The translations under genes and the position numbers were made by a program. Under the pieces are notes generated by a model, which did not search any database, was not told the origin of the DNA, and saw only the letters and a program-made list of their open reading frames with translations. From Chloroflexota bacterium (GTDB lineage: Bacteria; Chloroflexota; Limnocylindria; P2-11E), in NCBI GenBank assembly GCA_027310565.1, contig DAIDAP010000037.1:186001-250000 (forward strand): a DNA stretch of 64,000 nucleotides. The letters run 5' to 3'. Numbering within the stretch: the stretch's first letter is position 1; every line of letters starts with the position of its first letter. This document shows positions 18,099 through 28,459 of the stretch, in pieces.

Positions 18099-19099
18099 TA
18101 GGCCGCGCCGCGCGCGAGGCGCCGGCGCGCCCCGAGCCGCCACAGCGGGTAGAGCGCGGCGCGCACCGGGACCTCGAGCGGGCCGATCCACGTCGCGACC
18201 TCGCCGCCGAAGCCGAGCTTGAAGTTTTCCACGCCCGCGAGCGGATCGTCGGCGCCCTCCGCCAGGCCCCACATGTCGTACCGGCGCGCGCCGAGCGCGC
18301 GCATGCGCTGCATGGCGCGCCACTTGAGCAGGTAGAAGGGACGCGCCTCGGCGTGCGCGCCGCTCCACCCGCCGTAGAGCTCCCACGCGCGATCGGCCAG
18401 GCGCACGAGCAGCAGCGCGCCGGCGTCCTCGGCACCGACACGCGCCATGAGCAGGTGCGCCCGCTCGCCGAACGCCTCGAGCAGGCGCGCGAAGTACCCG
18501 CGCGAGTGCAGCGCGAACCGGTCGCGCGCGGCCACCGCGCGCAGGACCGCGAGGAAGCGGTCGAGGTCGCGCGTCTCCTCGGTCACCACGGCGGCGCGCT
18601 CGGCCTTGTGGACGTACTGCCGGGTCTTCTTGCGCATCGCCGCGAGGAGCTCGTCGGGCTCGCGCGTGAGGTCCACGAGCAGCGTGCGCCGCGGCTGCAC
18701 GAACACCGGGGAGCGGCGGATGCCGGCCGCGGCGAGCGCGGCGCGCAGCGCCGCGTCGTCCTCCACCTCCGGATCGACGAGCAGGCTCGCGCAGCGCTCG
18801 GCCGCGAGCGCGGCGCGGACCGCGGTGATCGCCTCGACGACCTCGCCGGGCGCGACGAGGGGGCCGCGCGGCGCGTACGCCACGCTGATCCCGAGGGGCA
18901 GCCGGCGCAGCAGCACCTGCGCGAGGCCGCGCACGGCCTCGCTCCGGTCGAGGACGAAGCGGCGAGCGCCCCAGCCGGTCGCGGCCTTGAGCTCGGCCCA
19001 CGCGCGTGTCTGGAGGACGTGCGCGCGGCCCGTCGCGGCGACCAGCGCGTCCCAGTCGCGCGTCTCCGCCTCGGTCGCCGGACGAGCGCGCAGGGTCAT
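18098..19099 (-). CDS. FemAB/FemX-like peptidoglycan bridge aminoacyltransferase (tandem paralog)
   Basis: YAPRGPLVA, AMRKKTRQYVHKAER, LKWRAMQRMRALGARRYDMWG...NFKLGFGG. Confidence 0.85.
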   Translation of the reverse strand: MTLRARPATEAETRDWDALVAATGRAHVLQTRAWAELKAATGWGARRFVLDRSEAVRGLAQVLLRRLPLGISVAYAPRGPLVAPGEVVEAITAVRAALAAERCASLLVDPEVEDDAALRAALAAAGIRRSPVFVQPRRTLLVDLTREPDELLAAMRKKTRQYVHKAERAAVVTEETRDLDRFLAVLRAVAARDRFALHSRGYFARLLEAFGERAHLLMARVGAEDAGALLLVRLADRAWELYGGWSGAHAEARPFYLLKWRAMQRMRALGARRYDMWGLAEGADDPLAGVENFKLGFGGEVATWIGPLEVPVRAALYPLWRLGARRRLARGAA

Positions 19100-21270
19100 G
19101 CCGCGTCTTTGCCCGGCGCTCCCGGAAGCTCACGCGCGGTGAAGGTGCATTCGGGATAGCGCTCGCAGCCGTAGAAGGTCGAGCGGCCCCGGCCCCGACG
19201 GCGGACGAGCTCGCCCTGTCCGCACTGCGGGCAGGTCACGCCGGTCTTCTGCTGCGTCTTCTTCACGTACTTGCACTCGGGGTACCCGGTGCAGCCGATG
19301 AACGGGCCGAACCGGCCGCGGCGCTTCGCGAGGGGCTTCCCGCACAGCGGACACGTCTCGCCCTCGATGACCTCGAGCTGCGGCTCCCGCTGGCCTTCGA
19401 GCGGCTCCGCGTAGTCGCACGCGCCCTCGGGCAGCGGCTGGCCCTTCTTCGCCTTCTTGAAGCCGGTGCACGAGTAGAAGCGGCCGAAGCGTCCGAGCTT
19501 GATGACGACGGGACGGCCGCATTTCGGGCACGTCCGGTCGGTCGCCTCCTCGGTCACGTCCGATTTCTTCACCGTCCTCGTCTTCTCCTCGATGCGCCGG
19601 TTGAACGGCTCGAAGAAGTCGCGCACCACGGGCACCCACTCGACCTCGCCCTGCGCGATCCTGTCGAGGTCCTCCTCCATCCGGGCGGTGAAGCCGGTGT
19701 CGACGATGTCGGCGAAGTGCTCCTTCAGGAAGTCCGTGACCACGAACCCGACGTCCTCGGGGATGAGGGCGCGCCCTTCCTTCCGGACGTAGCGGCGGCC
19801 CACCAGCGTCGAGATCGTCGGCGCGTACGTCGACGGCCGGCCGATGCCGAACTCCTCGAGCGCCCTCACCAGCGACGCCTCGGTGTACCGCGGCGGCGGC
19901 TGGGTGAAGTGCTGGGCCGCCTCCAGACCGAGGAGCGCGAGCCGCTCCCCCGGCTCGACCGCGGGGAGCTGCGGCACCTCCTTCTCCGGCTCGTCGGTGC
20001 CCTCGGTGTACACGCGCAGGAACCCGTCGAAGGTGACGCGGCGGCCGTTCGCGCGGAGCAGGTAGTGCCCGGCCTCGACGTCGAGCCGCGTGTTCTCGAA
20101 CCTCGCGGGCGTCATCTGCGACGCGAGCGTGCGCTGCCAGACGAGCGTGTAGAGACGCAGCTGGTCGGGCCGCAGGTGCTTGCGCAGGTACGTCGGCGTG
20201 CGCGAGAGATCCGTCGGCCGGATGGCCTCGTGCGCCTCCTGCGCGCCCTTGGACCGCGTCTTGTAGTGGCGCGGGTGCTCGAGCGCGTAGTCCGCGCCGA
20301 ACTCCTTCGTGATCACGTCCTTCGCCTGCCGCAGGGCTCCCTCCGCGACGTGGAGCGAGTCGGTGCGCATGTAGGTGATGAGACCCACCGGCGCGTCGCC
20401 GAGCGACACGCCCTCGTACAGCTGCTGCGCGAGGACCATCGTGCGCTTCACCGAGAAGCCGAGCTTGCGCGAGGCCTCCTGCTGCAGCGTCGACGTCGTG
20501 AAGGGCGGCGCCGCGTTGCGAGACGTCTCGCGGGTCTCGAGGCTCTTCACCGCGTAGGCGGCACCCTGGAGCGCGGCCTTGTGCTGCTCGGCGTGCGCGG
20601 CGTCGGGGATGTGGAGCTTGTGCCCTCTGTGCTGGATGACCTCGGCGGTGAACGACTCGCCGGCGTGGTTCGCGAGCGTCGCCTCGATGCTCCAGTACTC
20701 CTGCGCGACGAACGCCTGGATCTCCCGCTCGCGGTCGACGACCAGCCGCAGCGCGACCGACTGGACGCGCCCGGCGGAGAGCCCGTAGCGGATCTTCTTC
20801 CAGAGGAGCGGCGACATGGTGTAGCCCACCAGCCGGTCCACCACGCGCCGGGCCTGCTGCGCGTTCACCAGGTCCTGGTCGATCTCGCGCGGATGGCGGA
20901 ACGCGTCGCGGATCGCCTGCGGCGTGATCTCGTGGAAGGTGACGCGGCGCAGCTTGGACTGCGGCACCTTGATCACGTCCGCGACGTGCCAGGCGATCGC
21001 CTCGCCCTCGCGGTCGAGGTCGGTCGCGAGCCAGACGTGCCCGGCCTCCTTCGCCTCCTTGCGCAGGGTCCGGACCTGCTTCGCCGAATCGTCGGGCACG
21101 ACGTACTCCGGGAGGAACGTCGCGAGGTCGACGCCGAGCTTCGACTTGGGCAGGTCACGGATGTGGCCGAACGACGCCTCGACCTTGTACTCGCTCCCGA
21201 GCATCCGTTCGAGCGTCCGCGCCTTCGTCGGGGACTCCACGACGACCAGATCCTGTTTGGCTTCAGCCAC
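19096..21270 (-). CDS. topA: DNA topoisomerase I
   Basis: VVESPTKARTLERMLG, ATDLDREGEAIAWH, GLITYMRTDS; C-terminal zinc ribbons CPKCG, CPLCG, CPQCG. Confidence 0.97.
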   Translation of the reverse strand: MAEAKQDLVVVESPTKARTLERMLGSEYKVEASFGHIRDLPKSKLGVDLATFLPEYVVPDDSAKQVRTLRKEAKEAGHVWLATDLDREGEAIAWHVADVIKVPQSKLRRVTFHEITPQAIRDAFRHPREIDQDLVNAQQARRVVDRLVGYTMSPLLWKKIRYGLSAGRVQSVALRLVVDREREIQAFVAQEYWSIEATLANHAGESFTAEVIQHRGHKLHIPDAAHAEQHKAALQGAAYAVKSLETRETSRNAAPPFTTSTLQQEASRKLGFSVKRTMVLAQQLYEGVSLGDAPVGLITYMRTDSLHVAEGALRQAKDVITKEFGADYALEHPRHYKTRSKGAQEAHEAIRPTDLSRTPTYLRKHLRPDQLRLYTLVWQRTLASQMTPARFENTRLDVEAGHYLLRANGRRVTFDGFLRVYTEGTDEPEKEVPQLPAVEPGERLALLGLEAAQHFTQPPPRYTEASLVRALEEFGIGRPSTYAPTISTLVGRRYVRKEGRALIPEDVGFVVTDFLKEHFADIVDTGFTARMEEDLDRIAQGEVEWVPVVRDFFEPFNRRIEEKTRTVKKSDVTEEATDRTCPKCGRPVVIKLGRFGRFYSCTGFKKAKKGQPLPEGACDYAEPLEGQREPQLEVIEGETCPLCGKPLAKRRGRFGPFIGCTGYPECKYVKKTQQKTGVTCPQCGQGELVRRRGRGRSTFYGCERYPECTFTARELPGAPGKDAA

Positions 21271-21289
21271 CGCGCTTCCTTTCGCACAA

Positions 21290-21315
21290 CGAAAAGCGCC
21301 CCTTCCGAGGCGCTC
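21290..21315 (-). terminator. intrinsic terminator downstream of the nucleotidyltransferase gene
   Basis: Minus strand AGCGCC-TCGGAAGG-GGCGCT followed by TTTCG. Confidence 0.6.
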
Positions 21316-21398
21316 CCGTCACTCCACTCTAAACGCCTCGGCCAGCCGGACCCTTGCCCGGGCCCCGGCCCGGGCCGGAAAACGGCCGATCCTCGGCC

Positions 21399-22469
21399 CT
21401 AGAGAAGCTCGTCCCGCTCCTCGCGGCGGAGCCGGTCGACGACCGCCTTGACGTCCTCGGCCCGCTCCTTGGGCACCACCAGGAGGGCGTCGGGGGTGTC
21501 CACCACCACCAGGCCCTCCACCCCGACGAGCGCCACGAGCTTGCCCGGCGCCCAGACGTAGTTGTCCTCGGCGTCGACCGCGACGTGGCCGCCGCTCGCC
21601 CAGTTCCGTCCCTGGGCGACGATCTCCGCGAGGCGCGCCCAGCTGCCGACGTCGTGCCAGCCGATGTCCGCCGGCACGACCGCGACGTCGCGCGCCTTCT
21701 CGAGGATGCCGTAGTCGATCGTCGTGCGGTCGGTCTCTTCCCAGACCTCCGCCAGGACAGCCTCGTACCGCGGGCCGCCGGTCGCCTCCGCGAGCGCGTC
21801 GATCGCGCGCGCCGTGGCCGGGAGGTGCTCGCGGTACGCGGCGAGGATCCGGTCGACGCGCCAGACGAACATCCCGGCGTTCCAGAAATGCCCGCCGGCG
21901 GCGACCATCCGCTCGGCCGCCTCCCGCTTCGGCTTCTCGATGAAGCGCCGCACCGCGAGCACCTCCACCGGCGCCGCGACGTCGAGCCGCTCGCCCGCCT
22001 CGATGTAGCCGAAGCCCGTGTCCGCGCGCGTCGGCGTGATCCCCAGCGTGACGAGGTGGCCGCGCTCGGCCCCCGCCGTCGCCGCGATGAGCACCTCGCG
22101 GAAGCGGGCGCGCTTCTCGACGACGTGATCGGACGGGAGCACCGCGACGACGGCCTCCGGATCGAAGGCGTAAAGCGCCGCCATCGCGAGGCCGATGGCG
22201 GCGGCGTTGCCCCGCGGGTACGGCTCCACGACGAAGTGGTCGGCGCGCAGCTCGGGCAGCTGCTCGTGGATGAGCGCGCGGTGCTCGGGCGGCGCGACGG
22301 CGAAGATGCGCTCGGTCGGCACGAGCTCGCTCACGCGCTCCACGGTGTCCCGCAGCAGCGTCGACCCGCCGACCAGGTCCAGGAACTGCTTGGGTGTGGC
22401 GCGGCGCGAGAGCGGCCAGAGGCGCGTGCCCGCGCCGCCGCTCAGCACCAGCGCGTAGAGGCGCGGCAC
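21399..22469 (-). CDS. mannose-1-phosphate guanylyltransferase
   Basis: LSGGAGTRLWPLSRRATPKQFL, VLPSDHVV, GYIEAGE, FIEKPKRE, WNAGMFVWR. Confidence 0.93.
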   Translation of the reverse strand: MPRLYALVLSGGAGTRLWPLSRRATPKQFLDLVGGSTLLRDTVERVSELVPTERIFAVAPPEHRALIHEQLPELRADHFVVEPYPRGNAAAIGLAMAALYAFDPEAVVAVLPSDHVVEKRARFREVLIAATAGAERGHLVTLGITPTRADTGFGYIEAGERLDVAAPVEVLAVRRFIEKPKREAAERMVAAGGHFWNAGMFVWRVDRILAAYREHLPATARAIDALAEATGGPRYEAVLAEVWEETDRTTIDYGILEKARDVAVVPADIGWHDVGSWARLAEIVAQGRNWASGGHVAVDAEDNYVWAPGKLVALVGVEGLVVVDTPDALLVVPKERAEDVKAVVDRLRREERDELL

Positions 22470-23516
22470 CTACCGTCCGAAGTAGTCGAGCTTCATCGCG
22501 GCGCGCACCTCGTGCAGCGTCTGCGCCGCTTCCCTGCGCGCGCGCTCGCTGCCCGCGGCGAGGATCTCGTCGACGAGGCGCGGCCTCGCCGCGTACTCGG
22601 CGCGGCGCTCGCGGATCGGCGCGAGGAACGCCTGGAGCGCGGCGAGCAGCCGGCGCTTCACCTCCACGTCGCCGACGCGGCCCTCGCGATAGCGGCGCCT
22701 CAGGTCCTCGACCTCCGCGCGGTCGGTGTTGAAGGTGTCGTGGTAGACGAAGACCGGGTTCCCCTCGACCGTGCCGGGGTCGGTGGCGCGGATCCGCTTC
22801 GGGTCGGTGTACATCCCCATGACCTTGCGCTCCACCGTCCGGGGGTCGTCGGAGAGGTAGATCGCGTTGTCGAGGCTCTTCCCCATCTTCTCGCGCCCGT
22901 CGGTCCCGGGGAGGAGGCCCACGTCCGGCAGGAGCGCCTGCGGCTCGGGGAAGATCGGCGCGAAGAGCTCGTTGAAGCGGCGCGCGATCTCCCGCGTGAG
23001 CTCGACGTGCGATTCCTGGTCCTTGCCGACCGGCACCAGGTCGCCCTTCACGCACAGGATGTCCGCCGCCTGGAGCACGGGGTAGCCGAGGAGGCCGTAC
23101 GTCGGCTCCCTCAGGCCGAGGTCGCGCAGCTGGTCCTTCAGCGTCGGGATGCGCTGGACCCGCGGCACCGAGACGAGCATCGAGAAGTACAGGTGCAGCT
23201 CGGGAATCTGCGGGACCAGCGACTGGAGGACGTACGTCACCTTCTCCGGATCGACGCCCGCGGCGAGGTTGTCGAGGACGTCGTCGCGGATGTTCGCCTC
23301 GATCTCGGCGAGGGCGGTGAGCCGGGTCGTGAGCATGTGATGGTCCGCGACGAGCAGGAACGTGTCGTACTCGTCCTGGAGCCTCGCGCGGTTGGCGAGC
23401 GTGCCGACGTAGTTGCCGACGTGGAGCGGGCCGGTCGGGCGGTCGCCCGTCAGGATGCGCTTGCGCGTCCGCTTGGCGGGTGCGGTCATCTTCGGCGTGC
23501 TCACCGCTGCGGTCAT
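22470..23516 (-). CDS. trpS: tryptophanyl-tRNA synthetase
   Basis: TGDRPTGPLHVGNYVG, VPVGKDQ, GTDGREKMGKSLDNAI. Confidence 0.96.
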   Translation of the reverse strand: MTAAVSTPKMTAPAKRTRKRILTGDRPTGPLHVGNYVGTLANRARLQDEYDTFLLVADHHMLTTRLTALAEIEANIRDDVLDNLAAGVDPEKVTYVLQSLVPQIPELHLYFSMLVSVPRVQRIPTLKDQLRDLGLREPTYGLLGYPVLQAADILCVKGDLVPVGKDQESHVELTREIARRFNELFAPIFPEPQALLPDVGLLPGTDGREKMGKSLDNAIYLSDDPRTVERKVMGMYTDPKRIRATDPGTVEGNPVFVYHDTFNTDRAEVEDLRRRYREGRVGDVEVKRRLLAALQAFLAPIRERRAEYAARPRLVDEILAAGSERARREAAQTLHEVRAAMKLDYFGR

Positions 23517-23529
23517 GGGAGCATCGATG

Positions 23530-24183
23530 CTAGCGGAACGAGCGCGCCAGCTCGTCCGCGACGAGCCGGCCGACCTCGTCGCGCTTGCCGACGAAGAAGT
23601 GATCCACGCCCCCCACCAGAGCGACGCGCGCGGTCGGATACGCCGCGCGCAGCTCCGCGGCGGTGCCGAACTGGTCGTGCTCGGCGGCCACGACGAACGT
23701 CCGCTCCGGCACCGGCGGCGGCGCCACGCTCGCCTCGCTCGCCGCACGATGGCCCCCGCCCCCGGGCGCCTGCCGCACCGAGCGCAGCGGGAGGCCGACG
23801 AGCGCGAGCGCGTCGGCGCGGCCGCCCTGCTCGATCCAGCGCAGCGTCATCACCGCGCCGAACGAGTACCCGCACGCGCCGAGCGGCAGCCGCGGCGCGA
23901 GCCCGCGCGCGTGGGCGACCGCGTCGGCGACGTCCCGCCACTCCTCGCGCCCGTCGCTCCACTCGCCGGCGCTCTCGCCGACGCCGCGGAAGTTGAAGCG
24001 CAACGCGTAGGCGCCGCGCGAGGCGCACGCGCGGGCGATCGCGGCGACGACCGGATTGCGCATCGTGCCCCCGTGCGTCGGCAGCGGGTGCGCGATGACG
24101 ACGATCGCGCGCGGCGCCTCGTCGGGCACGCGCAGCGTCCCCTCCAGCCGGTCGGCGATGCGGATGGGCTCTTCGCGCACCAC
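23530..24183 (-). CDS. alpha/beta hydrolase
   Basis: IAHPLPTHGGTMRNPVV, NFRGVGES, GYSFGA; GTG start estimated. Confidence 0.8.
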   Translation of the reverse strand: MVREEPIRIADRLEGTLRVPDEAPRAIVVIAHPLPTHGGTMRNPVVAAIARACASRGAYALRFNFRGVGESAGEWSDGREEWRDVADAVAHARGLAPRLPLGACGYSFGAVMTLRWIEQGGRADALALVGLPLRSVRQAPGGGGHRAASEASVAPPPVPERTFVVAAEHDQFGTAAELRAAYPTARVALVGGVDHFFVGKRDEVGRLVADELARSFR

Positions 24184-24223
24184 TCGCAGTGTGCCCCGCA
24201 CCGCGCGCGTGCCCGGCGGCGCG

Positions 24224-26002
24224 CTACCGCATGAGGTGGCGCTCGAAGAACGCGACGACCTTCGGGTACGCGTCGGCGCGGTTCTTCGTCTTCGCCAGGC
24301 CGTGGCCCTCGTCCTCGTAGCGCAGGTACTCGACGTCGCGGCCCTTCGCACGCAGCGCGGCGACGATCTGCTCCGTCTCGCCGATCGGGACGCGCGGGTC
24401 GTTCGCGCCGTGGATGACCATGAGCGGCGCCCGGATCGCGTCGAGCCGGGTGATCGGCGAGAGCGACACGAGCAGGTCGCGGTCCTTCACCGGGTCGCCG
24501 TACTCCGCCGCACGGAGCGGGCGGCGCCACGCGTCGGTGCGCTCGAAGAACGAAAGGAAGCTGGCGATGCCGTACACGTCCACGGCCGCGGCCCAGCCCC
24601 GCTCGGGGAAGAACGCGACCGCCGCGAGCGTCATGTACCCGCCGTACGACTGCCCCATGACGCCGATGCGGTCGGCCGGCGCGATCCCGGCGTCCGCGAG
24701 CCACGCCGCGGCCGCGTCGAGGTCGCGCACGGAGTCGAGGCGCTTTTCGACGTCGTCGAGCGCCTGGTACGTCTTCCCGTAGCCGGTGGAGCCGCGCACG
24801 TTCGGCCAGAGCACGTTGAAGCCGGCCGCGACGAGCGCGACGCTCCGCGGGTTCCAGCTCGGACGCGCCTGGCTCTCGGGCCCGCCGTGGACGTCGATGA
24901 CCGTCGGCCGCGGACCGTGCGCCGCGCCGCGCGGCGTGAGCAGGAAGCCGGGGATCGTCCGCCCGTCGAACGTCGGCCACGACACCAGCCGCGTCCGCGG
25001 GAGCGCCGACGGCGCGAGACCGGAGAGCCCCGGCGGCACCAGCACGCGCGCCGTCTCGCCGCGCCGCGCGACGTACACGGTCGCCGGTGCGTCGTAGCGC
25101 GCCCACGCGACTGCCACCGTGTCGCCCACGACCGAAAGGCTGTCGCCGATGAGGTCCTGCGCGAGCGCGCCGGGCGGGAGGCCGGCGAGCGGCGACTCAC
25201 GGCCATCGCCCTCGACCCGCATCTCGGACCAGCCATCGACGTTCACCGCGTACGCGCGCGTCGTCCGGCTCGCGCCGGCGTCCTCGACGTCGTGATCCGG
25301 CGATCGAACCCACTCGAGCGCGCCGTCAAGCCGGACCACGGCGAGCCCGCTGAGCTCGCGCCCGCGATCGGTCCGCACCATGACGTGGTCGGAACCGGCG
25401 CCGACGACGACGTGCCGGGCGGGCGGATCGTCCGGCGTCAGCCGTCGCGTCGCGCCGTCGGGGGTCACGAGGACGAGATCATGCTCGTCGCCGCGCCGGC
25501 GGTTCAGCGTGAGCACCACCGCGCCGTCCGGCAGCGGCGTCGCGTCCGACGCGGTGCCGTCGTGCCGGTGGAGGAGACGCGCGGCGCCGGTCGCGGCGTC
25601 GTACGAGACCAGGTCGAAGAAGCGCTCGTCGCGCAGGTTCGCGTGGACGAGCAGCGACCGGCCGTCCACCGTCCACGCGCGCAGATGATGGATGCGGTCC
25701 TCGCGCTCGGAGAGGCGCCGCGCGTTCGTGCCGCCCGCGTCCATGACCCAGAGCTGCCAGCGCTCGTTGCCGCCCCGATCCGCGCCGTACGCGATGCGGG
25801 ATCCGTCGGGCGAGAACCGGTACGCCCCGACGCGGTCGCAGTCGAACGTCAGACGCTCGGGCATGCCGCCGGCTGCCGGCACGCGCCAGAGCTGCGGCGT
25901 CCCGGTGACGTCGGTGACGTAGCAGACCCAGCGCTCGTCCGGCGAGACGCGCACGCGCGTCGCGCCCCGCGCGTCGAGGATCCGCGCCATCTCCGCGGGC
26001 AC
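24224..26002 (-). CDS. S9-family prolyl oligopeptidase-like peptidase
   Basis: C-term GVMGQSYGGYMTLAA, HGANDPRVPI, EGHGLAKTKNR; N-term propeller SPDERWVCYV, SPDGSRIAY. Confidence 0.92.
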   Translation of the reverse strand: MPAEMARILDARGATRVRVSPDERWVCYVTDVTGTPQLWRVPAAGGMPERLTFDCDRVGAYRFSPDGSRIAYGADRGGNERWQLWVMDAGGTNARRLSEREDRIHHLRAWTVDGRSLLVHANLRDERFFDLVSYDAATGAARLLHRHDGTASDATPLPDGAVVLTLNRRRGDEHDLVLVTPDGATRRLTPDDPPARHVVVGAGSDHVMVRTDRGRELSGLAVVRLDGALEWVRSPDHDVEDAGASRTTRAYAVNVDGWSEMRVEGDGRESPLAGLPPGALAQDLIGDSLSVVGDTVAVAWARYDAPATVYVARRGETARVLVPPGLSGLAPSALPRTRLVSWPTFDGRTIPGFLLTPRGAAHGPRPTVIDVHGGPESQARPSWNPRSVALVAAGFNVLWPNVRGSTGYGKTYQALDDVEKRLDSVRDLDAAAAWLADAGIAPADRIGVMGQSYGGYMTLAAVAFFPERGWAAAVDVYGIASFLSFFERTDAWRRPLRAAEYGDPVKDRDLLVSLSPITRLDAIRAPLMVIHGANDPRVPIGETEQIVAALRAKGRDVEYLRYEDEGHGLAKTKNRADAYPKVVAFFERHLMR

Positions 26003-26029
26003 CGCCCGAGTCTGCCAGACGCGACGCCG

Positions 26030-26872
26030 TCACGAGACGAGTCCGACGCGCCCGTCCCCGAGCAGACGGAGCGTGCCACGCACGAGCAGCGGCGCGAGGC
26101 GCGCGGAGAGACCGGGGAGCGGGATGCGCGTCCGCGCCGCGAGCTCGTCCACGCCGAGCGGGCCGTCGCGCAGCGCCGCGAGGATCGGGTCGCGCTCCGG
26201 CCCCGCGGGCGTGACGGCACGGGCGCCGACGGCGTCGAGCACGTCGCTCGGCGAGGTCAGCGCCCGCGCGACGCCGGTCGCGATGAGCGCGTTCGTGCCG
26301 ACCGAGGCGGCCGACCCGAGCGGGCCGGGGACGGCGAAGAGCGCGCGGCGCAGGCGCCGGGCGTCCGCCGCGGTGATGAGCGCGCCGGACCACACCCCGG
26401 CCTCGACGATGACGGCGGCGTCGGCGAGCGCCGCGATCGTCGCGTTCCGCTCGACGAACGTCCAGGCCCGCGGGCCGACGGGCGGCGCGAACTGCGAGAC
26501 GAGCGCGCCCGAGCCGCGCACGCGCGGCACGAGCGGCCGGCGGCGTCCACGGACGGTCGCGAGGAACACCGGGATCGACTCCCCGAGCACGGCGACGGTG
26601 CGTCCGCCGCCGTCGAGCGCGCCGCGGTGCGCGGCGGTGTCGATGCCCTGCGCGAACCCGGACACCACGACGACGCCCGCCGCGGCGCAGGCCATCGCGA
26701 TCTCGCGCGCGACGCGCTCGCCGTAGCCGGTCATGCGCCGCGTCCCGACGACCGCCACCGCGGGACCCGCGCACGCGCCCGGATCGCCCTCGACCCAGAT
26801 CGTCTCGGGCGGCCGCGACAGCACCCGCAGCCGAGCCGGGTAGCGCCCGTCGTCGCGCCGGAGCACGATCAC
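26030..26872 (-). CDS. dprA: DNA processing protein DprA
   Basis: VAVVGTRRMTGYGERVA, VVVSGFAQGIDTAAHRGAL; GTG start estimated. Confidence 0.9.
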   Translation of the reverse strand: MIVLRRDDGRYPARLRVLSRPPETIWVEGDPGACAGPAVAVVGTRRMTGYGERVAREIAMACAAAGVVVVSGFAQGIDTAAHRGALDGGGRTVAVLGESIPVFLATVRGRRRPLVPRVRGSGALVSQFAPPVGPRAWTFVERNATIAALADAAVIVEAGVWSGALITAADARRLRRALFAVPGPLGSAASVGTNALIATGVARALTSPSDVLDAVGARAVTPAGPERDPILAALRDGPLGVDELAARTRIPLPGLSARLAPLLVRGTLRLLGDGRVGLVS

Positions 26873-28398
26873 GGGCCGCGCAGCAGCAGCGCGAGCCCGA
26901 CGTGCTCCGCGGCGATGCCGTCCGCGCCGGCGAGGTCGGCGACGGTGCGCGCGACGCGGAGCACGCGATGGACCCCGCGCGAGGAGAGCCGCCGCGAGCG
27001 CATCGCCTCCGCCGCGAGCCCGTCGGCATCGGGGCCGAGCACGCAATGACGGCGTATCTCGCCGACGGTCAGCTCGGCGTTGGTGCGCCGGCCCGTCCCG
27101 CGGAGGCGCGCGCCCATGCGCTCGCGGGCGGCGGCGACGCGCTCGCGCACGGCGGCGGACCGCTCGCGGCCCTCGGCGCGCAGCTCCTCGTACGCGATGC
27201 GCGGGACGTGGACCCGCAGGTCGATGCGATCCAGGAGCGGTCCGGAGAGACGGGCGTGGTAGCGCTCCACCGCGTCCGGCAGGCAGGTGCACTGCGCGGC
27301 GCTGTCCCCGGCGTGCCCGCACGGGCACGGGTTCATCGCCGCGACGAGGGTGACGCGCGCGGGGTACGTCGCGGACGCGCCCGCGCGCGAGATCGTGATC
27401 GCGCCCTCTTCGAGAGGCTCGCGCAGGGTCTCGAGCACCGCGGGCGAGAACTCGGCCAGCTCGTCGAGGAAGAGCGCGCCGGTGTGCGCGAGCGAGACCT
27501 CGCCGGGACGCGGCGGCGAGCCGCCGCCGACGAGCGCGTGGTGCGACGCGGTGTGGTGCGGCGCGCGGAACGGACGCGCCGCGAGCAGCGGATGCGCCGG
27601 GTCGACCAGGCCCGCGACGCTGTGGAGCGCGCTCGCGATCACCGCCTCGTCCGGGTCGAGCGGCGGCAGGAGCGACGGAAGCGCGCGCGCGAGCAGGGTC
27701 TTCCCCGTCCCCGGCGGGCCGACGAGGAGCAGGCTGTGCCCGCCGGCCGCGGCGATCTCGAGCGCGCGCTTCGGCGTGCCGTGCCCCGCTATGTCGGCCA
27801 GGTCCACCGCGGGCCGGGGCGGCGGCCCGGGCGCCGGCACCGCGGCCGGCGGCCGGCGCGCGTCGCCCGCGACGTGGGCCACGGCCTCGCGCAGCGACGC
27901 GACGCCGAACGCGGTGCCGCCGGCCGCCGCGGCCTCCGCCGCGTTCTCGTCGGCGCACAGGACGTCGCGCGAGCCCGCGGCGAGCGCGCAGCGCACGCGG
28001 GGCATGACGCCGCGCACCGCGCGGACGCCGCCGTCGAGCGCGAGCTCGCCGAGACAGAGCGCCTCCGGATCGCGCCGGAGCTGGCCGCTGGCGCGCAGCA
28101 CCCCCAGCGCGATCGCCAGGTCGAACCCCGTGCCCTCCTTGCGCCGCTCGGCGGGCGCGAGGTTCACCACGACGCGCCGCAGCGGGAACTCGAAGCCGGA
28201 GTTGCGGATCGCGGCGCGCACGCGCTCGCGGGCCTCGGACACGGCGGTGTCGGGAAGACCCACGATCTGGAAGGCGGGCAGGCCGCTCGCGACGTCCACC
28301 TCGACCGTCACGAGCGCCGTCTCGAGCCCCCAGAGCGCGCACGTCGGGACGCGCGCGATCGCGCCCGCCAGGCTGGGCGCCGCGGCGAGCATGGTCAC
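26869..28398 (-). CDS. comM: YifB/ComM family Mg-chelatase-like AAA ATPase
   Basis: GLPAFQIVGLPDTAVSEARERVRAAI, GPPGTGKTLLARALPSLLPP, FRAPHHTAS, NPCPCG. Confidence 0.95.
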   Translation of the reverse strand: MTMLAAAPSLAGAIARVPTCALWGLETALVTVEVDVASGLPAFQIVGLPDTAVSEARERVRAAIRNSGFEFPLRRVVVNLAPAERRKEGTGFDLAIALGVLRASGQLRRDPEALCLGELALDGGVRAVRGVMPRVRCALAAGSRDVLCADENAAEAAAAGGTAFGVASLREAVAHVAGDARRPPAAVPAPGPPPRPAVDLADIAGHGTPKRALEIAAAGGHSLLLVGPPGTGKTLLARALPSLLPPLDPDEAVIASALHSVAGLVDPAHPLLAARPFRAPHHTASHHALVGGGSPPRPGEVSLAHTGALFLDELAEFSPAVLETLREPLEEGAITISRAGASATYPARVTLVAAMNPCPCGHAGDSAAQCTCLPDAVERYHARLSGPLLDRIDLRVHVPRIAYEELRAEGRERSAAVRERVAAARERMGARLRGTGRRTNAELTVGEIRRHCVLGPDADGLAAEAMRSRRLSSRGVHRVLRVARTVADLAGADGIAAEHVGLALLLRGP

Positions 28399-28459
28399 GC
28401 GGCGAGGCTGCGGCGCGGGCGCCCCGCGCGCGACGGGACGCCCCGCCGGGACCGGAGTA

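Noticed and set aside
23996-27049. 997-aa plus-strand ORF (24056-27049) opposite the S9 peptidase and dprA
   Set aside because: Arg/Asp/Val-rich mirror translation without motifs; opposite strand is clearly coding.
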